From: Bradyrhizobium monzae
GTDB taxonomy: Bacteria > Pseudomonadota > Alphaproteobacteria > Rhizobiales > Xanthobacteraceae
Direction: 5' to 3'
Length of the DNA: 64,000 nucleotides
NCBI RefSeq assembly: GCF_021458635.1
Contig: NZ_JAIRDQ010000001.1
Coordinates: 806,001 to 870,000, forward strand
Under the pieces are notes generated by a model. It searched no databases, was not told the DNA's origin, and was given only the letters and a program-made list of their open reading frames with translations. Made by a program: the position numbers and the translations under genes. Shown one piece after another: positions 17,799 to 26,301 of the stretch (positions are counted from its first letter, which is position 1; each line of letters starts with the position of its first letter).

Positions 17799-17845
17799 TT
17801 TGCATTCATTTTTTGTACTTTCAATCGAAATCTGGTATTCGATTG
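17799..17845. promoter_or_regulatory. Candidate operator region for the GntR regulator
   Basis: Between aminotransferase copy 2 and gntR lies a perfect inverted repeat, CAATCGAA (17822-17829) and TTCGATTG (17838-17845), with an 8-base spacer. Close by is TTTGCATTCAT (17799-17809). A nearly identical TTTGAATTCAT occurs on the other side of gntR at 18646-18656, before the dehydrogenase gene. The pairing suggests a common regulator binds both divergent promoters; GntR is the obvious candidate. Confidence 0.45.
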
Positions 17846-17887
17846 TGGACATCGACGCGGTTAATCGAGCAAACTATTGTGCTGCAA

Positions 17888-18625
17888 ATGAAATCCACGA
17901 TTCCCGACACCGGGGTTCCGATCGCCCCACCCGCCACAAATGGCGGCGACCGCGAGGCAGCCTCGCTCCATGGCGAGATCCTGCTGCGGCTGCGCGACTA
18001 CGTCGTGGAAGGCCACATTCCCGACGGCGGCCGCGTCCCCGAGCGCCAGCTCTGCGAGATGTTCGGCATCTCCCGCACGCCGCTGCGTGAGGCGCTGAAG
18101 GTGCTCGCGGCCGAGGGCCTGATCGAGTTGCTGCCCAATCGCGGCGCCCGCATCCGCCAGCTCAGCCAGCGCGACCTGGAAGAGCTGTTCGACGTCATGG
18201 CCGGACTGGAGAGTCTCGCCGGGCGCCTGGCCTGCGAGGCCATTACGGATGAGGAGATCACCGCGATCGAGCAACTGCATTACGAGATGTACGGCCACTA
18301 TTTGCATCGCGACATGCACGGATACTTCCAGGCCAATCAGCGCATCCACGAGAGCATCGTCGCGGCGGCGCGCAACGAGACGCTGAAGACAGCCTACGCC
18401 AACTTCGCCGGCCGGATCCGCCGTGTCCGCTACTCCGCCAACTTCGCCCGCAAGCGGCAGCGCTGGGCGGAAGCGATGCGCGAGCACGAGGCGATCCTGG
18501 ACGCGCTGCGCCGCCGCGCCGCGAGCGAGCTCAGCGACATCCTGTTCCAGCACCTGCGCAACAAGCGGACGGCTGCGATCGAGCATCTGGCCGAGCCCGA
18601 ACAGGATGCCCCGGCGGCGCCCTAA
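17888..18625 (+). CDS. GntR-family regulator, FadR subfamily (FCD domain)
   Basis: About 245 residues. The N-terminal winged helix includes GRVPERQLCEMFGISRTPLR and EALKVLAAEGLIELLPNRGA (about residues 45-95). An alpha-helical FCD effector domain follows, with candidate metal ligands such as the His in NQRIHESIV and in MREHEAIL. FCD regulators usually bind organic acids. ATG 17888 is chosen because the longer frame would start within the divergent operator. It likely controls the aminotransferase/MFS genes on one side and the dehydrogenase on the other. Confidence 0.9.
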   Translation: MKSTIPDTGVPIAPPATNGGDREAASLHGEILLRLRDYVVEGHIPDGGRVPERQLCEMFGISRTPLREALKVLAAEGLIELLPNRGARIRQLSQRDLEELFDVMAGLESLAGRLACEAITDEEITAIEQLHYEMYGHYLHRDMHGYFQANQRIHESIVAAARNETLKTAYANFAGRIRRVRYSANFARKRQRWAEAMREHEAILDALRRRAASELSDILFQHLRNKRTAAIEHLAEPEQDAPAAP

Positions 18626-18645
18626 GAAGCAGCCGGCTTGCTCAT

Positions 18646-18656
18646 TTTGAATTCAT
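18646..18656. promoter_or_regulatory. TTTGAATTCAT, second copy of the putative GntR half-site
   Basis: TTTGAATTCAT matches 10 of 11 bases of TTTGCATTCAT at 17799-17809, and both are followed by an AT-rich run ending TACT. The site lies 77 bases upstream of the dehydrogenase start. An ATGAAT on the same strand 23 bases downstream could be the second half. Confidence 0.35.
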
Positions 18657-18732
18657 AATATACTCGGTCTGATAAAAGAATGAATACTCCAGCTAGGCCG
18701 TACTGCCGCGTTGGATCAATCCGGGACCAGGG

Positions 18733-21708
18733 ATGACAAACGCCTCCTCGCTCGAACGGCGCCTGCGCGCGGACGTGACCGGCGACGTCCTGTTCGATCG
18801 TTTCAGCCGCGGCCGCTACGCCACCGATGCCTCGTTCTACCAGATCGTGCCATCAGGCGTCGTGGTCCCCAAGACCGTGGACGAGGCGCTCAGAGCCCTG
18901 GCGATCGCCCGCGACGAAGGCGTGAAGGTCACCCCGCGCGGCGGCGGCACCTCGCAATGCGGCCAGACCGTCAACGACGGTCTCGTCGTCGACCTCTCAA
19001 AGCACCTCAACCGCATCCTCTCGCTCGACGTCGCGGGCCGCACCTGCGTGGTCGAGCCCGGCATCGTGCTCGACGACCTCAACCGCCAGCTCAAAAAGCA
19101 CGGCCTCTGGTTTCCGGTCGACGTCTCCACGGCCTCGCGGGCTACCATCGGCGGCATGGCCGGCAACAATTCCTGCGGCGGCCGCTCGCTTCGCTACGGC
19201 ACCATGCGCGACAACACGCTGTCGCTGGAGGCCTCGCTCGCCGACGGCACACTGAGCCGTTTTGGCGAGGTCTCGCGCGATCTCTCCGATCTCGACGCCG
19301 GCGACGGCATGCGCGCGCTGTTCCGGGACATGCTCGACCTCGGCTCCCGCGAGGCCGACGAGATCGCGGCGCGATTCCCAAAAGTGCAGCGCCGCGTCGG
19401 CGGCTACAATCTCGATGCGCTGACGCCGCGCAATGCGCGCAACAACATGGCGCACCTGCTGGTCGGCTCCGAAGGCACCCTCGCCTTCACCACCAAGGTC
19501 GAGCTGAAGCTGTGGCCGGTGATCCGCAACAAGGCGCTCGGCGTTTGCCATTTCGGCAGCTTCTACGAGGCCATGGATGCGGCCCAGCATCTTGTCAAGC
19601 TGAAGCCGATCGCGGTCGAGCTGGTCGACCGCACCATGCTCGCACTCGGCCGCGACATCGCGATGTTCAAGCCGATCATCAGTGCGGCGATCAAGGGCGA
19701 TCCGGACGCCGTGCTGGTGGTCGAGTTCGCGGAGGAAGATCAGGCCGACAATCTCTTGCGCCTCAAGCAGCTCGGCGAGTTGATGGGCGATCTCGGCTTC
19801 GGCTGGAACAACGACACGCGCAAATGGGGCGGCGTGGTTGAGATCACCGAGCCCGCGCTTCAGGCCGGCATCGCCGATTTCCGCGCCGCCGGCCTCAACG
19901 TCATGATGTCGATGAAGCAGGAGGGCAAGCCGGTCTCCTTCGTCGAGGACTGCGCCGTGCCGCTGCCGCATCTCGCCGACTACACTCAGCGGCTGAACGA
20001 GGTGTTTGCCAAACACGGCACCAGCGGCACGATGTACGCGCATGCCTCCGAAGGCTGCCTGCATGTGCGCCCCGTGCTGAATTTGAAGCTGGAGAAGGAC
20101 GTCAAGGCGATGCGCGCCATCGCCGAGGAAGCGTTTGCGTTGGTGCGCGAGTACAAGGGCTCCCATTCCGGCGAGCATGGCGACGGGCTGGTGCGCTCCG
20201 AATTCCACGAGACCATGTTCGGCGAACGCCTCGTCGCCGACTTCAGGGAAGTGAAGCACCGCTTCGATCCCGACGGCGTGCTCAATCCCGGCAAGATCGT
20301 CGACGCGCCCAGGATGGACGACCGCTCGCTGTTCCGCTTCAAGCCCGGCTATCGCGTCGCAGACCTCAAGACAAAACTCGACTGGTCCGCCTGGCCCGGC
20401 GCCGGCGGCGGTTTTCAGGGCGCGGTCGAGATGTGCAACAACAACGGCGCCTGCCGCAAGCTCGAGGGCGGCGTGATGTGCCCGTCCTATCGCGCCACGC
20501 GCAACGAGAAGGACGTCACGCGAGGGCGCGCCAACACGCTGCGGCTCGCGATCTCCGGCCAGCTCGGCCCCGATGCACTTGCATCCGACGAGATGATGGA
20601 GACCCTGAAACTCTGCGTCTCCTGCAAGGCCTGTCGCCACGAATGCCCGACCGGCGTCGACATGGCCAAGATGAAGATCGAGGTGCTGGCCGCGCGCGCA
20701 ACCTCCCACGGCCTGACGCTGCGCGATCGCCTGGTCGGCTATCTTCCGCGTTATGCCGGCCTTGCATCGCGCTTCGCACCGCTGGTGAATTTGCGCAACC
20801 ACAGCCCCCTGCTGCGAAAGCTGTTCGAGCGTTTTGCAGGCATTAGCGCGCGCCGGGCGCTACCCGCCTTCCGCAACGACGTCTTTGTGCCGCCCGCGGA
20901 AACGGTTGGCCCGGAGACCGGCCGCGAGGTCGTTCTCTTCGCCGACACTTTTAATCGCATCTACGAGCGCGAAAATCTCGAAGCCGCATTACGCGTGCTG
21001 ACGGCTGGCGGTTATCGCGTGCACATGCCCAAGCCCGCGAGCGGCGGCCGCCCGCTCTGCTGCGGCCGCACCTTCCTCTCAGCCGGCCTCGTCGGCGAAG
21101 CCAAATCCGAGCTCGACCGGCTCGTCGCCGCCTTCGCGCCCTTCGCCGCGCGCGGCGTACCGATCGTCGGCCTCGAGCCGAGCTGCCTCCTGACGCTCCG
21201 CGACGAGCTTGCCTCGTTGCGCAAGGACGATGACGCCAAGGCCGTCGGTGCCCATGCCCTGACCTTCGAGGAATTTCTGGTGCGCGAGGCCGAGACCGGC
21301 CGGCTGCAATTGCCGCTCGGCAGCGTCGCCGACAAGGCAGTGGTCCACGGCCATTGCCATCAAAAATCCTTCGGCGCCTTCAAGCCGGTCGAGCAGGTGC
21401 TGCGGCTCGTCCCCGGCCTCGAGGTCACAACCATCGAGTCGAGCTGTTGCGGGATGGCGGGTGCTTTTGGTTATGGTGCCGACACCTACGATGCCTCGAT
21501 CGAGATGGCCGAGCTGTCATTGCTGCCGGCGGTGCGGAACACCGATCAGGCGACGCTGGTCGTCGCCGACGGCACCTCCTGCCGCCACCAGATCCACGAC
21601 GGCGCGCAACGCGAAGCGCTTCACGTCGCCCGCGTGCTGGCGATGAGCCTCGATCGCGCCGAGACCAATTCCACTTCAACCGCTGTAAAGGAACCCAGCC
21701 ATGGCTGA
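18733..21708 (+). CDS. FAD-binding and Fe-S D-2-hydroxyacid dehydrogenase (GlcD-GlcF type fusion)
   Basis: A 991-residue fusion. The N-terminal FAD-binding type 4 domain has VTPRGGGTSQCGQTVNDGLV and NNSCGGRSLRYGTMRDN, and the FAD-oxidase C-terminal domain has EHGDGLVRSEFHETMFGERL. From about residue 615 there are ferredoxin-type cysteines (CVSCKACRHECPTG), then two CCG domains (LCCGRTFLSAG; SSCCGMAGAFGYG). This order matches membrane-associated D-lactate or D-2-hydroxyglutarate dehydrogenases such as YdiJ, which pass electrons to quinones. AGGG precedes ATG 18733. Its last eight bases overlap the GlcG-like gene. Confidence 0.92.
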   Translation: MTNASSLERRLRADVTGDVLFDRFSRGRYATDASFYQIVPSGVVVPKTVDEALRALAIARDEGVKVTPRGGGTSQCGQTVNDGLVVDLSKHLNRILSLDVAGRTCVVEPGIVLDDLNRQLKKHGLWFPVDVSTASRATIGGMAGNNSCGGRSLRYGTMRDNTLSLEASLADGTLSRFGEVSRDLSDLDAGDGMRALFRDMLDLGSREADEIAARFPKVQRRVGGYNLDALTPRNARNNMAHLLVGSEGTLAFTTKVELKLWPVIRNKALGVCHFGSFYEAMDAAQHLVKLKPIAVELVDRTMLALGRDIAMFKPIISAAIKGDPDAVLVVEFAEEDQADNLLRLKQLGELMGDLGFGWNNDTRKWGGVVEITEPALQAGIADFRAAGLNVMMSMKQEGKPVSFVEDCAVPLPHLADYTQRLNEVFAKHGTSGTMYAHASEGCLHVRPVLNLKLEKDVKAMRAIAEEAFALVREYKGSHSGEHGDGLVRSEFHETMFGERLVADFREVKHRFDPDGVLNPGKIVDAPRMDDRSLFRFKPGYRVADLKTKLDWSAWPGAGGGFQGAVEMCNNNGACRKLEGGVMCPSYRATRNEKDVTRGRANTLRLAISGQLGPDALASDEMMETLKLCVSCKACRHECPTGVDMAKMKIEVLAARATSHGLTLRDRLVGYLPRYAGLASRFAPLVNLRNHSPLLRKLFERFAGISARRALPAFRNDVFVPPAETVGPETGREVVLFADTFNRIYERENLEAALRVLTAGGYRVHMPKPASGGRPLCCGRTFLSAGLVGEAKSELDRLVAAFAPFAARGVPIVGLEPSCLLTLRDELASLRKDDDAKAVGAHALTFEEFLVREAETGRLQLPLGSVADKAVVHGHCHQKSFGAFKPVEQVLRLVPGLEVTTIESSCCGMAGAFGYGADTYDASIEMAELSLLPAVRNTDQATLVVADGTSCRHQIHDGAQREALHVARVLAMSLDRAETNSTSTAVKEPSHG

Positions 21709-22129
21709 CCTCACGCTCGACACCGCCCGAAAAATCCTGGACGCCGCATTCGCGAAGGCGACTGAGCTGAAGCTCAAGCCGCTCGTCATCACCGTCCTCG
21801 ACGCCCGCGGCGTGCTCAAGGTCGCGGCCGCCCAGGACGGCACCAGTCTGATGCGCGCCGAGATCGCCCACGGCAAGGCCTATGGCGCGCTCGCCATGGG
21901 TCTGGGCTCGCGCGCGTTATTTCAGCGGGCGCAGGAGCAGCCCTATTTCATCGACGCCATGAACACGATCGCAAAAGGCGCGCTGGTGCCGGTCCCCGGC
22001 GGCGTGCTGATCATGGACGGCACGACGTTGCTCGGCGCGGTGGGTATCTCCGGCGACACGTCCGACAATGATGAAGCCTGCGCGGTGGCCGGCATCCAGG
22101 CGGCCGGGCTGAAGGCCAACGCGGGATAG
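21701..22129 (+). CDS. GlcG/HbpS-like protein
   Basis: A 142-residue protein of the GlcG/HbpS/PduO-C fold: LTLDTARKILDAAFAKATEL, VITVLDARGVLKVAAAQDG, KAYGALAMGLGSRAL and the glycine-rich GALVPVPGGVLIMD, ending LLGAVGISGDTSDNDEACA. Some members bind heme; many sit with glycolate or hydroxyacid oxidase genes, as here. AAAGGAACC precedes the ATG, which overlaps the dehydrogenase stop by eight bases, indicating coupled translation. Confidence 0.9.
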   Translation: MADLTLDTARKILDAAFAKATELKLKPLVITVLDARGVLKVAAAQDGTSLMRAEIAHGKAYGALAMGLGSRALFQRAQEQPYFIDAMNTIAKGALVPVPGGVLIMDGTTLLGAVGISGDTSDNDEACAVAGIQAAGLKANAG

Positions 22130-23105
22130 CGCTCGTCCAAGCTAACGGAGCGGCTGCGCTCGCGAAGATGTTAAGGATTGTGCCGCCGGGGGCATTTATG
22201 GGGGGGTCGAGTCGCTAGACCGCTACAGCCCGACTCCCACTATTTCGGAGGCCCTGTTTTCCTATCGAAGGGCAGCCTAACTCGCGAAGTGAGCCCGTGG
22301 TAGTTCGTCAAGAGCCGCCGTTCGTACGCAATTTCTCGCCGGCGAGAAATGGAGCACAAGCAGGTTCAAATCCTGGACATGCAACCATCTCAAATTGCTA
22401 TTTCAAGCCGTAGCCTGATCGGGAAGGCATTAGGCAAAGCCGTTCACCGCACATAGCGTCCCGAACGCAGTGAAGATCTTCTAAGTTATTGATTTTTCTT
22501 GACACAGCATACATTTTCATCCCGTTTTGTTCACGGTCGTTTCACCCAATTCGTTGCGATTTCATTGCGGAGTTTTTGAGAGAGAACGGTCGCCACTGTT
22601 GCTTGCCGCATCTCCTGTATGGTGGCGCTCTGTCTATGCCGGAGGATCCAACCGGAAAGTTGGACAATTAGTGCTCGAGACCTGTCCGATCATGGATCAG
22701 CGAAACCGCGTCCGGGCAAATGCTCAATGCCGAACCGGCGATAGCTCGCGTCCGATTATCCGGCAGGCGCGGATGAGGTCGCTCAACCTCGCAGAAGGCA
22801 ATGGTGGCCGACAGCCGCGCAGGCCTTGAACCCGCTACCCTATTGCGACGATCCGTTTCGACGCGGCCCCGTGCACAGTGGCAGGGCAGTCGCCGTCACG
22901 CGATGCTTAGGACGTTCGGTAGGCGGGCAAATCAGCAGCGCCTATCACTGCCGTACCCATGATCAACCTTCGAGAATGCCAACGCCGTTGCTGAGAGCGC
23001 GGCGCATCTGCTGTGCTCAAGTTGCGGGATCGTGGATTCGGCGGTTTCCTCCCGCGCAGGTCTCCTCGCAAAATGGGATCGGATGACGTGGGACCGTGCC
23101 GGAGA
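22130..23105. other. Gene-free left arm of the element
   Basis: About 975 bases without a convincing gene; the short frames present have no ribosome binding site or recognisable domain. It holds a 6-bp inverted repeat (GAGTCG...CGACTC, near 22209-22236), the tRNA-like segment at 22282-22387 and an isolated TTGACA near 22499 without a clear -10. The rest looks like decayed sequence. Confidence 0.6.
22282..22387 (+). other. tRNA-like fragment interrupted by a 20-bp palindrome
   Basis: A D-arm-like hairpin GAGC-CCGTGGTA-GTTC (22291-22306) keeps the GG of tRNA D-loops. A T-arm CAGG-TTCAAAT-CCTG (22361-22375) is followed by a terminal ACCA (22384-22387). The D- and T-arm sequences resemble initiator tRNA. 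The acceptor strands do not pair, there is no anticodon arm, and the perfect palindrome ATTTCTCGCCGGCGAGAAAT occupies 22331-22350. It is most likely a decayed tRNA piece left by integration, not a working tRNA. Confidence 0.35.
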
Positions 23106-26100
23106 TCACTGTTTTCCGGCACAACCTTCCTTCTCGAATGCTTCCCGAGTGGTGTAGCGCGGCTTCGGATGGTACTCGCCCAGAACAGCCTCCTCCTGAT
23201 GGAGCGCCGTTGTCGCAAAGATGCTCCTGGGCCGGAATTGCTCGGAAGGCATCATATGGCGCCAGCCTAGGAAGCCGCCATGTGGATTGCCGATGCCGTC
23301 TCCGATACCCCATGGGAGCCAAGCCACCCCGCATTCGGATCGCGCGTTGGCCGGCCGGTCCTCGGGCTTGGACATAACGATGGTCACGACTCCAGACGGA
23401 TCACGCGGCACCTGTTCGTCATAAAGACAGCTGTCAACGGCAGTATCGGCGAGCGAACGGTACTTGCAGATAGACCAGTAGCGGAGATCGGCCGCCTCCA
23501 TCTCGGTCGCGCCCATATAAGTTCGCGGCGTGGTCGGTACCCGGCCGCGCATGACAAGCACGTTTCCGAGGCGATTGTCGACGTACATGGACATGTAGGT
23601 GTTGTCGATCGTGCTGTAGAATCCGCCGGTACGGGTCTTGTCCTGCTGATCGCGCATCGGTTCGAATTCTGTACCGATGAGCAGGCGGCTTGCCGACAGA
23701 GGGGGATTGAAGAACGCATCCCACTTCGGCTCTGCCTGCGCGGGTTGGGCAAGTGAGCGTCCAGGCAATGCAAACATCTCGCTCAAGATGTTCGCCGGCA
23801 CCTTGACGTCGCGAACGGCGCCGCCCTCCTTGACGATCTCGCGGCACAGCTCTTCACCCTTCATGACGCCCCCATTATCCCGAATCAGAAGCGGCTCCGG
23901 GAGCGCGACCCCGCCCCTGGCATCGCGGCCTTTATCGGCGACATAGATGCGATACCAAAGCTGCACGACCCCGCCTTCGTCCGTAACAAACAACGTATTC
24001 GGCGTGCGCGTTCGATCGTCGATGCGCGTGTCCGCCTTCACATCGCGCGGCACAATGCTGATCGTGTAGCGCCGATGCGGACTGTTCCGAGCAGCACCTG
24101 CCAAAAACGGATTGGGGGCTCCCTCCTCCGGTTTGATCAACGCATCGTTGATCCGATCGACCGGCTGTCCGTTGCCGTCGTAGGCGTTGAACGACATATG
24201 GCGGGCATGCGGAAACTCCTCCTTGGCCATGTCGGACTTCTTCAGATGCTCGATCAGTTGCGCCGACGAATCGCCCTTGGCTTCCCGCACCGCCTCCAGA
24301 ATGCGAGGCTTGGTGACTCGACCGAGATAGTTGTCGATGGTCGGTCTCCATCCGGCCTGAACCATGTCGAGTCCGGCAGCGCGCGCCAGCACGTTGGCCT
24401 GGTCGAGACGCGTGCGGACGCCGTGGGCTGAGACGCGACCCTGATTGTAACGATTGGCCGGCTCATGGACCGCGTTGACCGCAAAGGACGCACAGTGGGC
24501 GAATAGCGATGCCTGTGCATCACCGTCGAGAGCCGTCAGCGCATCCCAGAGATCGTTCTCGCCCTTCGGCAACCGTGCCTTCCAGGCCTCGTGCCGCACC
24601 TCGACGGCCTTAGCCGAGACGCTTTCCCTGAGCCCCGGTGCTTGAGCCGGAAAGGTGGGCGTGCGAAGCCCGATCTCAAGGCAGCTCGCGGACGACGCGA
24701 ACCGATAAAAGGCCGTCAGCACGAAGTTGTGCAGCACCGCCTGGAACGCGACCGCAGGATTTTCCGCCAGCGCATCCCGCAATGCCAACGTACGGTGCGC
24801 CGTCAGTTCGATGATGAGCCGATCCGGCAAGGGCCTTGCCGGGTCTTCATCATCCTCCTCCTGTTCGTTCGATGCTCCGGCGACCGAGATCGCCGCGCGC
24901 TGTACGGAAGCACCAGCCTCCGGCCCCTCAGTCGATGACACATCGGCGCCCGGATCGACGTCGAAATCGGCCGCAGGCACCTCATCCTCAGGTCTAACAT
25001 AGCCCCGATCGACGCAAAGGCGTCCTTCGGAATCGATGCTGACGAAGACGCCGGCCCCTGCAATCTCGGCCGGATCGTAAGTTTCCGGCCTGTCTTCGAG
25101 CGCCAGCAGCGCCGCCTCGATCGCGCCGAGACGCTGGTCGACCTCTTCGGGCAGCTCATCCGCATCCTGATATTCGGTTTCGAGCTTCGCCTGCTCGGCG
25201 TTGAGAGCGTCGATGGTGGCCTGCTCCTCGGAGGTGAGATCGACAGGCTGGCCTTCCAGCTCGCGCAGGCGTGTCGTGTGGCCGTAGGGGAAGTCAACGG
25301 CGACTGAGATCCATTTCCATCCCTCCGCACCAATTGCTTCCGCCTCGGCTTTAAGCTTCTCCGTGACAAGACGGTCGAGCAGAGCGACGTCTTGAAGCCA
25401 GCCGCCATCATCGTGCTCGAACAGGTCGCGCACAACGCCGCCACCTGCCTGCTCGTAAACATCGAGCCCGATGAACTGCACACGGCGATCGGACGCCCGC
25501 ACGGTATTTTCGGTCAGCATCCGCCGGATTTGATAGGGTTCATCGTAGCCTGAGCGGCTGACATTCTCCCAGACCTGTTCCTGCCGCGCATGATCCGCCG
25601 TGACCGAGAAGGCCATGAGCTGCTCGAGCGTCATGCCGTCTTCGGCATAGACATCGTGCAGCTTTGGCGAGATGGACGCCAGCCGGAGGCGTTGCTTCAC
25701 GACGGCCGGAGCCACGAAGTGCCGGGCCGCGATCTCCTCCTCGGACATGCCAGCGCCGCTCAAAGTCTGGAAAGCCCGGAACTGATCGAGCGGATGAAGC
25801 CCCATCCGCTCGTCGTTCTCTGCAAGCGAATCGTCTTCGGCAATGCCCCCCTCGCGCACGACACAAGGAACGGCCTGCGTCTTCGCCATGCGCTTCTGCT
25901 TGACGAGAAGTTCCAGCGCGCGATAGCGCCGGCCACCGGCCGGCACCTCGAACATGCCAGTCTCATTACCTTCCGCATCCGTGACCGCCCGTACGTTGAG
26001 ACTTTGCAGGAGCGTACGCTGGGCGATGCTTTCGGCGAGCTGCTCGATCGAAACGCCCGCTTTCACGCGCCGAACGTTCGACTGGCTGAGCACCAGCTTG

Positions 26101-26156
26101 TTGAACGGAATGTCCCGCGAGGGCGACAGGGTGATCTTTTGGACAGCCTTCGTCAT
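23106..26156 (-). CDS. ParB/RepB-like protein fused in frame to the C-terminal part of an unrelated family
   Basis: About 1016 residues. Residues 1-640 are a plasmid/ICE-type ParB-like protein: LVLSQSNVRRV, FEVPAGGRRYRALELL, the helix-turn-helix region EEEIAARHFVAPAVVKQRLR, an acidic linker, and a conserved tail around AGWRPTIDNYLGRVTKPRIL. Where such proteins usually end, after LKKSDMAKE, the frame runs into EFPHARHMSFNAYDGNGQPV and about 370 residues resembling exported proteins of unknown function (LRYWSICKYRSLADT; ECGVAWLPWG). The tail lacks that family's N-terminus and signal peptide. ATG 26156 has GGAG seven bases upstream. The junction lies near 24216-24222. Confidence 0.8.
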   Translation of the reverse strand: MTKAVQKITLSPSRDIPFNKLVLSQSNVRRVKAGVSIEQLAESIAQRTLLQSLNVRAVTDAEGNETGMFEVPAGGRRYRALELLVKQKRMAKTQAVPCVVREGGIAEDDSLAENDERMGLHPLDQFRAFQTLSGAGMSEEEIAARHFVAPAVVKQRLRLASISPKLHDVYAEDGMTLEQLMAFSVTADHARQEQVWENVSRSGYDEPYQIRRMLTENTVRASDRRVQFIGLDVYEQAGGGVVRDLFEHDDGGWLQDVALLDRLVTEKLKAEAEAIGAEGWKWISVAVDFPYGHTTRLRELEGQPVDLTSEEQATIDALNAEQAKLETEYQDADELPEEVDQRLGAIEAALLALEDRPETYDPAEIAGAGVFVSIDSEGRLCVDRGYVRPEDEVPAADFDVDPGADVSSTEGPEAGASVQRAAISVAGASNEQEEDDEDPARPLPDRLIIELTAHRTLALRDALAENPAVAFQAVLHNFVLTAFYRFASSASCLEIGLRTPTFPAQAPGLRESVSAKAVEVRHEAWKARLPKGENDLWDALTALDGDAQASLFAHCASFAVNAVHEPANRYNQGRVSAHGVRTRLDQANVLARAAGLDMVQAGWRPTIDNYLGRVTKPRILEAVREAKGDSSAQLIEHLKKSDMAKEEFPHARHMSFNAYDGNGQPVDRINDALIKPEEGAPNPFLAGAARNSPHRRYTISIVPRDVKADTRIDDRTRTPNTLFVTDEGGVVQLWYRIYVADKGRDARGGVALPEPLLIRDNGGVMKGEELCREIVKEGGAVRDVKVPANILSEMFALPGRSLAQPAQAEPKWDAFFNPPLSASRLLIGTEFEPMRDQQDKTRTGGFYSTIDNTYMSMYVDNRLGNVLVMRGRVPTTPRTYMGATEMEAADLRYWSICKYRSLADTAVDSCLYDEQVPRDPSGVVTIVMSKPEDRPANARSECGVAWLPWGIGDGIGNPHGGFLGWRHMMPSEQFRPRSIFATTALHQEEAVLGEYHPKPRYTTREAFEKEGCAGKQ

Positions 26157-26157
26157 G

Positions 26158-26219
26158 TCGGTTCTCCACGACGGGCGGCCGGGAGCCTCTCTCTCGGCCT
26201 CCAACCCGTCGCGAAAACC
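26158..26219 (-). promoter_or_regulatory. Structured leader upstream of the parB-like gene
   Basis: About 60 bases with GACGGG...CCCGTC inverted arms and an internal GAGCCTCTCTC segment lie directly upstream of the parB-like start. A diverged copy at 27222-27282 precedes ardC at the same distance. Sharing a leader suggests common control of both mobile-element genes, either as an operator or as an mRNA hairpin close to the ribosome binding site. Confidence 0.6.
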
Positions 26220-26301
26220 GCATCTCCCCTCTCACTCTCGTTTCAAAAGCGGCTGGCGAGATCTTCACGCTGCCTCCTGCTCCCCTCTGTCGGTCGTGAC
26301 G

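Noticed and set aside
22361..22387. Functional tRNA or tmRNA acceptor piece
   Set aside because: No complementary acceptor 5' strand is found upstream or downstream, and the T-stem has a mismatch.
22489..22671. 60-residue frame preceded by TTGACA
   Set aside because: No ribosome binding site, no recognisable domain and no convincing -10; treated as part of decayed DNA.
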